From positions 62,980,727-63,044,726 of the forward strand of contig JAKGHH010000007.1 in NCBI GenBank assembly GCA_022828595.1: DNA of 64,000 nt. The letters are read 5' to 3'. A model generated the notes under the pieces. That model made no database searches. It had not been told where the DNA came from and was given only the letters and a program-made list of their open reading frames with translations. This stretch comes from Nelumbo lutea. Its lineage: Eukaryota; Streptophyta; Magnoliopsida; Proteales; Nelumbonaceae. Numbering within the stretch: the first letter of the stretch is position 1; each line of letters opens with the position of its first letter. Positions 20,800 through 30,889 of the stretch are shown here, one piece after another. The position numbers were made by a program, and so were the translations under genes.

Positions 20800-21734
20800 T
20801 GATGGAGGGTGATTTGACCCAACCCCTTGAAACAGTGACACGTGGACATGACTCAATACAAGTAACAACTCAACACCACAGCCTAACCGCGACTAAGAAA
20901 CGAGCCCGCAGGACAGCTCGCTACATCACAGCTCCCTATAGGGTGAGCTCGCTACAGCGCGAGCTTGAGGACCCCCGATGTATTGAAAGGGAATACTCTA
21001 AGACAAGTCTATCCCAGCTTGCGAGCTAGGGTAAACAGCTCGCTCCAATACTTAGGCAGAAAAACTGCCTCAAAGGCAACCTTAAGAGGAATCACCTCGA
21101 AAGTACCCCTAGGAGCTCGCTACAAGGTAGCTCGCGACAGGATAGCTCGCTACAAGGCAGCTCGCTACTAAGCGATGCGATGTTCTCAGGAAGCTTCTAT
21201 CTGACAAGACCGTACCCGTCAGACTGCATCACGTCTCCTGACTGACGGCGCAATCCCTGCCAATCCGATAGACTGCACCAACGTCTCTTGACAGATGGTG
21301 GCTTGCCTGTACTCCCGAGGCGTGTCACTCATCCAATTGGGTAGTACTTTGCAACGGTTACCTGCGCAGCCCTAGTAGATAACGACTGCGACAGAGGCCT
21401 AGTGGCGGTTACGCCCAATTTGATAGGAACGCCCATATTTAAGAGCCCCTTGGTTGAGAGGGAAAATGGATCTTTTTGAGCATCTTGAATGTCTTGAACT
21501 TACCTAAACTTTCTCTCGAGCTAATCTCAAACACTCAGTGATCTAGCGCGACCTACACTCTTAGCCTTCTTTGCACTCTTTACTACGTTCTCCAGCGTTC
21601 TAACTTAAGCATCAAAGTATTCCCACCGGGCAAATCCCACAGGAATCCTTCACCGTCTTCTTCTCAGGTACTGCCCGTCGCCAGCTAGGAGCCAATCAGC
21701 AGCCAGGTAGGAGTGCCCGGATTGCGCAGCATCA
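20800..21734 (+). mobile_element. 3' LTR of the Tat element, 935 bp
   Basis: It starts TGATG at 20800 after the polypurine tract and ends CATCA at 21734, giving a 5-bp inverted terminal pair. A TATA-like 'tatttaag' at 21436-21443 followed by a C/T-rich leader fits an LTR promoter. The left part (20910-21172) is packed with GCTCGCTACA words. The flanking target duplication cannot be tested because the 5' LTR is absent. Confidence 0.82.
20910..21172 (+). repeat. Cluster of GAGCTCGCTACA short repeats inside the LTR
   Basis: About ten copies of AGCTCGC(T/G)ACA(A/G) or close variants occur in 260 bp, densest at 21112-21172, where four copies sit ~16 bp apart. GAGCTC is self-complementary. Repeated short words upstream of an LTR TATA box often act as enhancer elements; here that is inference. 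Confidence 0.7.
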
Positions 21735-21903
21735 CAAAGTTTTTTGATGAACTTCTTTGTCAATAACTTAAAATAAAACACCTTTAATTTACTTGAACTC
21801 AATTACTAATAAAACAACCTTTGAGTTTTAGTTTGTTTATCTGCTCCCTACAAATATCATTAAGGCCTTTATGTAGTCGTAAAAAGTCACCATCCCCTTA
21901 GAT
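21735..21903. other. Short non-coding stretch right of the LTR
   Basis: AT-rich, nothing recognised. The five bases after the LTR are CAAAG, a candidate target-site sequence. Confidence 0.4.
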
Positions 21904-22263
21904 TCAAAATGGTGAAAAGGATAAATTTGAAAAAATTTTGTGTGGAGAGCCATTGCTGCCCACAACATTAGTACTGAGCCATTGCTGCCCACAACTTCAG
22001 TTGAGTGATGTACAGAGTATGATGGGAAAAGGTGGAATCAGAGAGCTGCTTTAACATCACATAAAAAAATAAAAGATTCACTAGTGAATGGTCCAAGACT
22101 TGACGTGATCAATGAAGATAAAAAACTTTGGCGATTTTGGATTAAACAACACGGTCTAGTTCAGTGAACTGAACATGACATGTTCCAGTATGCTAAAACC
22201 ACAAGATGGTGTCAAAGTGTCAAAGCCTTCAAATTAATGTTGTGATCCCACCATGAATTAAAT
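21904..22263 (+). repeat. ~360-bp dispersed repeat, copy A
   Basis: It starts 'ttcaaaatggtgaaaaggat', includes 'ttgctgcccacaacattagt', 'aaaaggtggaatcagag' and 'aacttgacgtgatca'-like text, and ends 'ccatgaattaaa'. The same series is found at 25232-25405 and 25447-25702. 'gagccattgctgcccacaac' is duplicated within this copy. Confidence 0.75.
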
Positions 22264-23185
22264 AAAGTCGGGTGTCATCCGTATTTGAAATTATGATTTT
22301 GAATTTGATATTTGACAAAATCGAATCGAGTTTGGATAATTCAAATATCTAATTGGTTGAATTTGAATATTCTATGTAAGAATGACTTAGATTGTGGCCC
22401 TCAATAGTGGCTATAATCTTGGTCAATACCATTTTAAGGATCCCAAGGTTAGCTTGTTGGAAATGAGTTAGAAATTTCCCACAATCATCCCATAATTGTA
22501 GGGGTGTATTTAAATTTGATTTTTAATTTCAAATTTAAATGAATGGTGGAGAAAATTTAGGAGAGATGATGGGATTTGGAGAGATTTTTTCTCAACTAAA
22601 TTGGAAAGCTCATTGATAGGATAAACTAATTAAGAACCGGAAAAAATGAAAGGAAAGTTTTCTCCTTGAGTCCAGCTAATGAGCTTATTCATAGGGGAAC
22701 GTTCAAGAAGGCCCCCTATCACTTTTCTTGCACGTGAAAGCTCTAGAGGGGTTAGACTTGAGAGGAGAAAGAGAAAAAAAAAATACTTGAAAAAGAAAAA
22801 AGGAAAAAAACTCCATACTTGTGCATAGAGGGCATACCAAAGATCTTTTCTTTGTTGATCAAGACCATGGATGCAAGATCACTGATTTGGTTGGATCTAT
22901 CATCAAACAAGAAATCAATTTCATGATTATAGCTACCGGAGGAGGTAAGATAATTTTCTGTATTTGTTTGCTTATTCTGATCAATAGAAGTAGAGTTATA
23001 TGTATCGGACTGGTTCTCATTTGAACCATTTTCGGTCATCCTTCCTATTTCTGAGATTAGACAATTAGGCCCATTTCCTTTTATTACTATTGGTTTTTCA
23101 TTATGTTCATATTGAATAGTTAATCGGATTTGAATTCAGATATGACCTTATTCGATTCAATAAATATTCGAATTAGACCAATGGA
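22264..23185. other. Non-coding stretch, no gene seen
   Basis: AT-rich. Open frames here (for example on the minus strand near 22750-23040) have no family-like content and sit on a purine-rich tract (22755-22810). Confidence 0.45.
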
Positions 23186-23530
23186 GGTGGATCACCGGGT
23201 CGGTGTAAGTAGGTCACCAGGTTGGCGAACTAGGCCTCTAGGTTGCCAGGTTGACAGAATTTTGACAGCTCAGTTTTGCTCTCAGCACCTCAACTTTGAA
23301 CACCTTGTCACCTCGGCAGGACTAACCTGCCGAGGGCGGCTCCACAGCTTACTAGCCATTAACTCCCACGTAGAGCATGGAGGGCTCGACCTTCATAGTG
23401 ACCTCACCGTTTGTTGGCTATCTACTCCCAGAGGAACCACAGAGGGCTCGACCTACGAGGTAGCCTCACATTCTATTGGTCATCAACTCTCGCAAAAGAG
23501 CATGTAGGGCTTCAACCTATGGGGGTGGCC
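23186..23530. repeat. GGTCACCAGG-type words and ~70-bp imperfect repeat
   Basis: Between 23345 and 23520 the pattern 'attaactccc...gagcatggagggctcgacct...gacctcac' occurs three times at roughly 67-70 bp intervals with much variation. Upstream, 'gtcaccaggttggcgaac' matches the words that recur at 24890-24965, tying both sides to the same repeat-rich region. Confidence 0.55.
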
Positions 23531-23765
23531 TCAACAATTAGGGAGATTCTATCTAGGCAAGACTACGAAAACTCGTCTGGGCCAATCATTTTCATTTTTG
23601 CCCCTTGGGGGTTCTTTCAATCAAGCATTGTGTGTTGTTGCTTGAGGATGTTATCACTTGAGGCTCAAAGAATTGGGTGAGAACTTATCTTTTTGTAGTA
23701 TTTCCCACAGATGGCACCAATTGATGACGGGCATTTTGGTAACTCCCGGCTGGCTGGTGACTTAG

Positions 23766-24270
23766 ACACCTAGCTGAATGGTGACGAGCTGGGAGGTGGC
23801 TCTAATGCCTAGCTGATTGGTAACGAGCTGGAGAGTTGGCTCTAATGCCTAACTGAATGGTGACGAGATGGTGAAGCGGCTCTGATAACTAGTTGAATGG
23901 TGATGAGATAGAGAGGTAGCTCTAATGCCTAGCTGAGTGGTGACAAGTTGTAGAGGTGGCTCTAATGCCTAGCTGAATGGTGATGAGATAGAGAGCTAGG
24001 TCTAATGCCTAGATGAATGGTGACGAGCTAGGGAAGTAGCTTTGTTTCCTAACTAAGTGATGACGAGCTGGTGAGGTAGCTCTAATGCCTAACTGAGTGG
24101 TGATGAGCTAGTGAAGTGGCTCTGATGCCTAGCTGAATGGTGATGAGCTAGAAAGGTAGTTCTAATGCCTAGCTAAGTGGTGACGAGTGGGAGAGGTGGC
24201 TCTGATGCCTAGCTGAATGGTGACGAGTTGGAGAGGTAGCTATGATGCCTATCTGAATGGTGACAACCTG
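23766..24270 (+). repeat. 40-bp minisatellite, ~12.6 copies
   Basis: The consensus unit is about ATGCCTAGCTGAATGGTGAC followed by GAGCTGGAGAGGTGGCTCTA. Copies start at 23805, 23845 and so on to 24245 in strict 40-bp register with no indels, and the first copy is imperfect (23766-23804). Substitutions are scattered, so the array is not recent. Forty is not a multiple of three and all frames are quickly closed, so it is non-coding. Confidence 0.93.
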
Positions 24271-24829
24271 CATAATTTACTGGTGCGACCTACAAGGAAA
24301 AAGTGTCAAAGTACCCGAATTGCATTACCCGAGGTAGGCACTCCGATGCTTAAGTCAACAAATCAAATATTTTTAAGATACCTAATTGTGAGAGAATTGG
24401 AGAACTATGAGAACTAAATTGTGCATACCTTCTATTAGGAAAATTGTGCCTTTATATAGGTATGAGGGATTAGAGACCTCATGTAATAGGTCCCATCTTC
24501 TCGTGGAGCCGTTTCTGCATAGCTAGCTGAGTTATTATGTCAGTTGCGTTATCTGTGCAGGCGTTACAACTCGCCCAAAAAATTCTGGTGTGGGTAGGTT
24601 AGCCTAATGGTCGAGCGTTATTACTTTAGAGAACTTGGTCTTGATAGCAGATCGATCTGTGAAATAGGTCAGTGAGAACGTCTCGCAGGTCCCCACCAGG
24701 ACCTCAATTAGGTCGGCAAGCCTTTGAGGGTGGTTGTTCCTCACATCGAGGTCACTTCAACTGATATTGATGAGGTACCACAGGTCGGCCCTGGACGAGG
24801 TGTTGCTAGCCGCCCTGAGTAGTGGATGA

Positions 24830-24975
24830 GGTCCGCCAGTTAGATTTCCACCAGGTCGGCAATAGAGGCAAGTCGCCAGGTAAGAGGTAGAGGCAAGTCG
24901 CCAGGTTGGCGGCAGAGGTAGGTCACCAGGTCTCCAGGTTGGTAGCAGAGACAGGTCGCTAGGTCATCAGTTGGG
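24830..24975 (+). repeat. GGCAAGTCGCCAGGT short tandem-like repeat
   Basis: 'agaggcaagtcgccaggt' occurs at ~24865 and ~24888, and variants 'agaggtaggtcaccaggt' and 'agagacaggtcgctaggt' follow, with a spacing of 20-38 bp. It sits in the right part of the possible LTR. Confidence 0.65.
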
Positions 24976-25114
24976 ATTCCATCATTTTGGCTAAGGCAAG
25001 TCGTCGCCTAGGTGATGCTTGGATGTCATCCAACTGTTCTGAGATATCATGTCATGATGTTAGTGGAAGGCCAAATCTACCCTCATCACCATTAATTGCT
25101 ACCTTCTACCATTA

Positions 25115-25222
25115 GGCTCAGTTTGGAAAGAGTACAAATACAAATATATACAGTGCAAATAGATACAAAATATAAGGTTTTGCATCTACAAATTTGCATT
25201 TGTACTCCTTTCAAACTGAACC
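25115..25222. mobile_element. Tourist-like MITE, 108 bp, with TTA target duplication
   Basis: The ends GGCTCAGTTTGGAAAGAGTA and TACTCCTTTCAAACTGAACC are long inverted repeats, so the whole element is nearly palindromic. It is flanked by TTA on both sides (25112-25114 and 25223-25225). Further copies lie at 26434-26706. It is inserted in the left edge of repeat copy B. Confidence 0.8.
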
Positions 25223-25231
25223 TTAGTGAAT

Positions 25232-25702
25232 GGAGAAAGGTGGAATCACACTATGATGTAGAGTCTATTAGTCGTTATATAGTGAATGGTGCAAAACTTG
25301 ATATGATCAAAGAAGATAAAAAACTTTGGTGAACATAACATGTGCTAAAAGCCTAAAACCACAAAATCAAAGCCTTCAAATTAGTGTTTTGATCCCATCA
25401 TGAATTAAACAAGCCCCATCATGACTTTCACTTCCCTCCTCTCAGGGAAAGGAGTTCAAAATGGTCAAGAGGATAAATTAGAAAAATCGTATGGAGAGTC
25501 CTTGCTGCCCACAACATTAGTACGAAAGCCCTTTTGTATTATCATCAAATTTCAGTTGAGTGAGGTATAGAGTATGATGAAAAAAGGTGGAATCAGAGTT
25601 GCGCCAACATTACATAGACAAATAAAAGTTTCAATATTAATGAATGGTTCAAAACTTGACGTGATCATGAAGATTAGAAACTTTAGCGGTTTTGATTTAA
25701 CA
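25232..25702 (+). repeat. ~360-bp repeat, copies B (partial) and C in tandem
   Basis: B (25232-25405) matches the second half of copy A, from 'aaaggtggaatca' to 'atcatgaattaaac'. C (25447-25702) matches the first two thirds, from 'gttcaaaatggtcaagagga' through 'ttgctgcccacaacattagt' to 'aacttgacgtgatca'. The order (end of a unit, then start of a unit) is that of a tandem array. Confidence 0.75.
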
Positions 25703-26226
25703 GCACAGGCTAGCCATTGTGGCAACCTTTAGTGGTGATTGTCACTAAAGACTAAATTCCAAGCGATCGTTTTATCTTTAGTTGCCGCTAATCTATGATT
25801 TTTTTTTCCATATAACCAATAATTGTTTTCAATCATTAAACAAGCTAATTTGCTTCGAATAACCCATTTTCTTTTCATTGATCCAAATTGAATTGAAATA
25901 CAAAAATCAAAACATCAATTACAAATAAAATTTAATAGTTCATTCTCCATTCTCAAAATTCAAATTGATACTCTTTAATACAAATTTCATCATCCATTCT
26001 CAAAATTCAAAACACTTGATTTTGAAAAACTTCTCGCAAAATCCAACGAAGATGAATACATGTACAAAGGATGAAAACAATCATAAATAAACTTGAATCA
26101 AAACCATAAATAAGCTCTCAAAGTAAAAATAATAATAATAATAATAAAAGCATAAATAGTGACAAATAGTTCATTAATCAAATTAGACACTTGAAACTTA
26201 TAAATGCAAGTAGCCAATGTTCTTAA
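25703..26226. other. AT-rich non-coding DNA
   Basis: At 25728-25775 'tttagtggtgattgtcacta' and 'ctttagttgccgctaat' resemble subterminal repeats of a CACTA-type transposon, but no end was found. The rest is AT-rich with an (ATA)n tract near 26128-26146. Confidence 0.4.
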
Positions 26227-26977
26227 GGCCTGGTTTGTTTGAACTTTGAGTGACTTACCACTATTGGCTAAATGTTCTTAAGGATAAGAAAGCACCTTCC
26301 TTGAGGATCTGAATTTGGATATATTTTTCATTTGCAGCCATCAATCGATTCTGCCATAGTTAGTACGATTAACTAACTAGGAAAGATTGGGGGGGATACG
26401 TTCTAGACTAGCAAAGTTCATGAAAATGACACCATTTGCATTTGCAAATATATTTCTGATTGCACTCTTTCCAAATGGAGCCTAAGGCTCATTTTGGAAG
26501 AAATACAAATACAAATATATAGAGTAGTGCAAAATCTTGCATTTTGTATTATTTTGCATATATTGTATTGTGCATATTTGCTTATACTCTTCAGTTTGGA
26601 AGGAGTATAAATACAAATATGTACCGTACAAATACATACAAAATAATACAAAAAGTAAGGTTTTGCACACTACATGTTTGTATTTGTACTCCTTCCAAAC
26701 TGAGCCTAAATAACAAACTTTTAGATCTATATGGACCCCTATTAATTGTTTAGTCCTAAGAAAAAAGCCCAACTATGATTGAAGGAGAAGCTCTCCCAAG
26801 GGCTTTATTTGTGGGTGCTAACTGCCAAGATATCCATGAGTATCCTAGGTCCAACTATGATAAGGTGCTAAGGTAACAGAGCTGATCTTGCTTTAACCTG
26901 CTCCAACCAAACTTAAGAGAGTTGCATTTTTTTTTCTTTTGTATTTGTTGGTAGGACCTGCTCCAAACAAACCTTCC
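26227..26977. mobile_element. Possible Tourist-like element containing nested MITE copies
   Basis: The left end GGCCTGGTTTGTTTGAAC (after TAA) and the right end 'gctccaaacaaaccttcc' are approximate inverted repeats. Exact termini and a target duplication do not agree, so this outer element is tentative. The inner MITE copies (26434-26706) are better supported. Confidence 0.35.
26434..26706. mobile_element. Cluster of MITE copies related to 25115-25222
   Basis: A right half ends '...cactctttccaaatggagcc' at 26482. After TAA, a new copy starts GGCTCATTTTGGAAG at 26486. An internal CTTCAGTTTGGAAGGAGTA start at ~26594 and the right end TACTCCTTCCAAACTGAGCC at 26706, followed by TAA, complete the cluster. 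At least two and a half copies are nested or head-to-tail. Confidence 0.7.
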
Positions 26978-27652
26978 TTTAACTTGGTAACATGCATAAT
27001 ATTTGTGTTGCTTGGATTTCTGCTTGCCCCTTGTTTAGCTGATCTTTGTGAACAGAGGAACTGAACTCTGAATTCTCTTGCTAAGCATCCTTACACTTCT
27101 CTCATTATGTATCTGTACTTCCACATTCCAGGGTTATTATGTCCAATTCAGCTTATATCCTTCCAGGTCTGAATTTCAGTTCCTGATGTTATAGTGGTAA
27201 TAAGTAATAACTCAACATTTATAGTCTTGCCTCTTCAAAGACATCTGATAAACATTTACCAAGTCTTCTTGACCTAAAGTCCCAAAGTATAATGCCATAA
27301 CTACGCCAACACTCATTCAAGGTAAGCAATATACACATACCCAAGGCAAGCAATACAAGGCAACAATATTAATGTTGAAATCCTCTCACAAGAGGTAGAA
27401 AAATATCTATGTATGAACCTCAGAATTTTAATGGTAAATTAAATTATTTGCTGTAAGTGAGGAGCATGAGTACCTTGGAGTTGGTCAAATCAGGGATGAA
27501 ATAGAACAACCTATTTAGTGCAGTTTTTGATGTGGCAAAATTTGGTGTGGGCTTGGAGGAAAATTCCTTCAAGGCAAAATGCAGATGGCTTATGTGCTCA
27601 CTAGCACAACCTACTTAGTGCCCACTTCTGGATTTTAGTCATATAATCTTTT
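26978..27652. other. Non-coding DNA, no gene seen
   Basis: AT-rich; 'aaggcaagcaatac' is loosely repeated near 27319 and 27342. No coding content can be supported. Confidence 0.4.
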
Positions 27653-27938
27653 TGTAAAGAGCAAAATCAAGTAGAAAACAAAATAAATGCACATAGATGG
27701 AAAAGCAAATAGATGGAGAACAAGAATGGTTCGGCTGTGTGAAGAAGACCGAACCCATGTATATATAATAGATGGATCTACTAAGATAAGGCTCAAAGAG
27801 TCCACGATAAAGTAGAACATGAAGAGAAGAAAAATCAGTAATTCTCTACAAGAGTTTGAGTGAGAATTGAAGAGCCCAAGCTGTGGCAGTGACTGAGTAG
27901 AATACATATGCTTGGTTGACGTGTTAACCTCCAATACA
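27653..27938 (-). mobile_element. 3' LTR of a minus-strand copia remnant
   Basis: On the minus strand it begins TGTATTGGAGG right after the polypurine tract TTGAGGGGG (27948-27939). It carries a TATA-like TATATATACA near 27770 and may end CTTTACA at 27653. The right (distal) end is approximate. Confidence 0.6.
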
Positions 27939-28205
27939 CCCCCTCAAGTAAAATGTGCTAGTAGCACATGAAGCTTGGATCGCAGTACATCAAACTGGGC
28001 ACCACTGATAGGTTTAGTAAGAATATCATCAACTTGATCCCCAAAAGATATAAACTGAATACACAATTTCTTCTAGAGCACTAGATCTCAGAGAAAATGG
28101 AAATCCACCTCAACTTGATGTGTTCAGGCTCAAAAAATAGGATGGGAGGCCAAATAAGTGGCTTCGATATTGTTGCACCAAATAACAGGTGATGATTGTG
28201 TAATC
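27939..28205 (-). pseudogene. Copia RNase H C-terminal remnant
   Basis: The minus strand encodes WCNNIEATYLASHPIF, then HQVEVDFHFL, QFISFGDQVDDILTKPISGA and LRSKLHV, the C-terminal copia RNase H blocks (the DN..ATYLA, H.EVD and ADILTK motifs). Stops interrupt it. Upstream pol is missing beyond 28205, where unrelated sequence begins. Confidence 0.82.
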
Positions 28206-28854
28206 ACCATGAACTTTGGTGAGTTGGTCCAGTCTCCAAAAGTCTAAAGAGGATGGCTATAAAGAAAGAAGGGAGAGAAGAATTGCTGTAGAGGATAGTG
28301 GAAGAAGAGCAAAGGAGGGGGAGAGAAAGAAAGAGAGAAAACTCTTAAGAAACCATAGGTTTAAGATTATATGGTGGTATCTCACATGGGGGAGAGTTGT
28401 TCTTCTTTTATAGATGAGATTCTAAGGCTTATTAGGACAATATCCCAAAAGAGACCTTTCCCCTACTAGGAAAGGGAGTCTTTATCCTTAAGTCAACCAT
28501 TAAGCGAATTTCAGTTAGGTTTCACAATGTGTCTAGCAAAACCCTCTAGGGATAGAGTTTTCTTTCCCTGAGGATTTTCATGTAGCATGTGTCGGCCACA
28601 CCCCTTCATGGCTTCTCTTGTGGCCACGTGTTAAGGACAAGATCTTTGGATCGATTGACATGTTCGAGTGTCTCATTAGTCCTTCTCAAGATGCCTCATC
28701 ACAGCTTATTGTAACCGGAAGAAGCTTAAGTCACCTAGAAACAAATATTGTCAGTCATTAGGTTTTATTCATCATTCATCACAGCGTGACTACTATTTTA
28801 TGCTCATTGTAGCATACTGGTTTCACATTAGGTTCGTTATAGACTTATGGTGTC
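28206..28854. other. Non-coding DNA with purine-rich tract
   Basis: 28250-28345 is almost all purine. The rest has no recognisable gene; a 65-codon frame over the purine tract is compositional. Confidence 0.4.
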
Positions 28855-29004
28855 ATTTTATGCCCATCGCATGTATCAGATAGTACTTTGTGCTCATCAC
28901 ATGTCTTGGATAGCATTTTGTGCTCATCCTAGTTACCGAAAGGCACCTTATGACTATCGCAAGCCTCGGATGGCCTACTATGCTCATTGCATGTGTGTGG
29001 GCCT
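28855..29004 (+). repeat. 30-bp tandem repeat, 5 copies
   Basis: Units starting at 28855, 28885, 28915, 28945 and 28975 follow the pattern (A/C)(T/C)TTTGTGCTCATC(G/A)CATG followed by TATCGGATAG-like text, exactly 30 bp apart and diverged. A looser related word occurs upstream at ~28793. Confidence 0.75.
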
Positions 29005-29429
29005 TGAATCACTTCAATAAAGTGTCATCATGTTATTACAGAGGTGTTTCAATTACTTTAGTCCCTCAGACACTACTTAACGTCTTGTTCAATTTTGATC
29101 ATTCTGTTCTCTCCATTAGGGATCTTCTATGTTGTCTTTATTTAGGGATTTCATTGTAGTTCTAGTGATGGTGAACCACATATACTTACAAATTATAAAC
29201 AATTACCTAGATCACAAATTATAAACAATAGATTCCAAAGCAAATCTATTGAACCTCTTTGGTTTGGTTAGGATCGGTTTCGTCTTTGAGGGGTTTTGAT
29301 CCACTTTTCAATTCAGCAGAAATCTATAGTCGCCTTTTTTGGACATCAGTAGAAAGGTATTCTTCTTTTCTTCTCTAGTTAGAATTTCTTTTGGTTTCTG
29401 GAAGTGTGTGTTGTTGCCCTTTGTCATTC
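29005..29429. other. Non-coding DNA before the copia gag
   Basis: No LTR end or primer site could be recognised, although a copia coding region starts at ~29430. The 5' LTR appears to be lost or heavily decayed. Confidence 0.4.
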
Positions 29430-30720
29430 GATGGCATTAGAAAGTATGGATGTTCTTCCTATTAAGTTCAATGGTACGAACTATGCACTATGGAAGTTTA
29501 ATTTCCAATTCCATGTCGAAGCTAAGGGTCCTTGGGGGTACATAGATGGATCTGTGTCTAAACCTAATGACTCAAACATCAAGGGACTTAATCAGTGGAA
29601 GATCAACAATGCAAAAATTGCGTCATGGATTCTAGGCTCAATCAAAAACTGATATTGCTATCCCTATGAGAGGGTGCAGGACAACGTATGAGATGTTTCA
29701 ATACCTTGAGAAAGTTTATCAACAGTCGAATACCTCTAGACAATATCAGATAGAGGTTGACATTTTCTCTTACTATCAGGGAGATAGAAAGGTTTAGGAG
29801 TACTATGTTGGGTTCATTAACCTCTAGACAAAATATGAGTTAGTTCATATGGGAGATGATCCTTCAAACTGTTTGTGTTAAATACATGAACACTTCGATA
29901 AGAGAAAAATTATGCATTTCCCAATGCACCTAAGGCTAGATTTTGAAGTAATTCATTCTCATATCCTAAGTCGATGAACACTTCCTGACTTAGATAATAT
30001 CATTGGGGAGATTTTGAGGGAAAAAACTAGATTGGCTACTCAAACTACACTGGATGGAAGGAAGGATTCCAACATTGATGTTGTAATCTTGGCAACTAAA
30101 CCAAAGGGAAAGAAGGATTTCTCTAAGATACAGTGTTAATGAAGCAAGGTGTATGGGCATGTTGTCTTCCATTACAAGAAGAAAAAATACATGCACTTAT
30201 TGCAAGCAGGTCGGCCACATCATCACTAAATGTCCTACCCGACTGCAGAAAGGTAGTTGTCCAAATAAGAAGAAAGGGAACTACAAGGCCTAACAGACTA
30301 CTGTAGATGGTTTAAATGCCTCCTCCTCTATCACTTCTGTAGTTGGACAAAATGACACCTCCAACGCTATGTCTGAAGAAAGGAATCGATAGCTCATGTC
30401 CTCGGTCATCTCCTCAAAGTTCTCTATTATTAGTTTGTTTGGTAAGTCACCGACCTATTGCCCTTCACCGAACCACCTTAGTATATAGACTCAAGAGCCT
30501 CTAATCACATGATAGGGGCTACTCTTGGTCAGTATACCAAACCCCAACTTCCCAATAAACATATTATTACTTCAAATGGTGAAAAACTTAACATACTTGG
30601 TTGTGATGATTTGTACTTATCTCACTCTAAATCATCTCCATTTCATTTATCCAAAATTCTATTTATACCTAAACTCACCACCAAGTTGATTTTTGTTGGC
30701 CAACTTGTAGAGGAAGGAAA
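29430..30720 (+). pseudogene. Copia gag and protease, decayed
   Basis: Gag opens MALESMDVLPIKFNGTNYAL and continues with WKFNFQFHVEAKGPWGYIDG, then after a stop at 29650 in shifting frames. The CCHC knuckle CTYCKQVGHIITKC is intact at ~30192. Protease is recognised at 30490 by IDSRASNHMIG; the catalytic DSGAS has lost Gly to Arg. VLFIPKL-type text (ILFIPKLTTKLIFVGQLVEE) follows near 30655. It is not functional. Confidence 0.85.
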
Positions 30721-30889
30721 TAATGTCTCATTTACTTTTGATAGTTGCTTTGATACAAGAGGGAAGGGGCGTAGATTAGGAAGACTCTTTGCCTTGGAGT
30801 TTGAGAAGAATAAGACTGATCCTACTTCTACTTCTTGTTTGCTTTCTACTACTTCTAGTTTTGGATCTTTTAATTGTAATAATGATTGG

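Larger units (their letters stand above)
13785..21734 (+). mobile_element. 5'-truncated Ty3/gypsy Tat-lineage element with antisense ORF and 3' LTR
   Basis: In order on the plus strand: gag C-terminal half, protease, RT, RNase H, a second RNase H, and integrase ending at 17766. A repeated spacer, an antisense intron-containing ORF (20319-18404), the polypurine tract (20783-20799) and the 3' LTR (20800-21734) follow. The second RNase H and the antisense ORF between pol and the 3' LTR are hallmarks of the Tat branch. The 5' LTR and the gag N-terminus are missing: gag begins abruptly at ~13785. At least two in-frame internal losses (in protease ~14570 and in RT/RNase H ~15632) plus several stops make it non-autonomous. 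Confidence 0.88.
23722..24984 (+). mobile_element. Possible gypsy LTR (solo-like), 1263 bp, containing minisatellite
   Basis: It starts TGATGACGGGCATTTTGG and ends GGATTCCATCA, the same TGATG...CATCA termini as the Tat LTR at 20800-21734. A TATA-like 'tatata' at 24453-24458 and the LTR-like text 'actccgatgcttaagtc' at 24339 fit a promoter region. No target duplication is found (CCAAT left, TTTTG right). The preceding 'cccacagatggcacca' could instead be an LTR end plus primer site, so the boundaries are uncertain. Confidence 0.4.

Noticed and set aside
22752..23039. 95-codon minus-strand ORF ending in a Phe/Ser run
   Set aside because: The C-terminal half is a purine/pyrimidine tract translation; the N-terminal half has no recognisable content.
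23766..24270. CRISPR-like array
   Set aside because: Repeats are contiguous 40-bp units with no unique spacers, and the genome is clearly a plant's.
28216..28413. 65-codon Arg/Glu/Lys ORF
   Set aside because: Encoded by a pure purine tract; no start context or homology.
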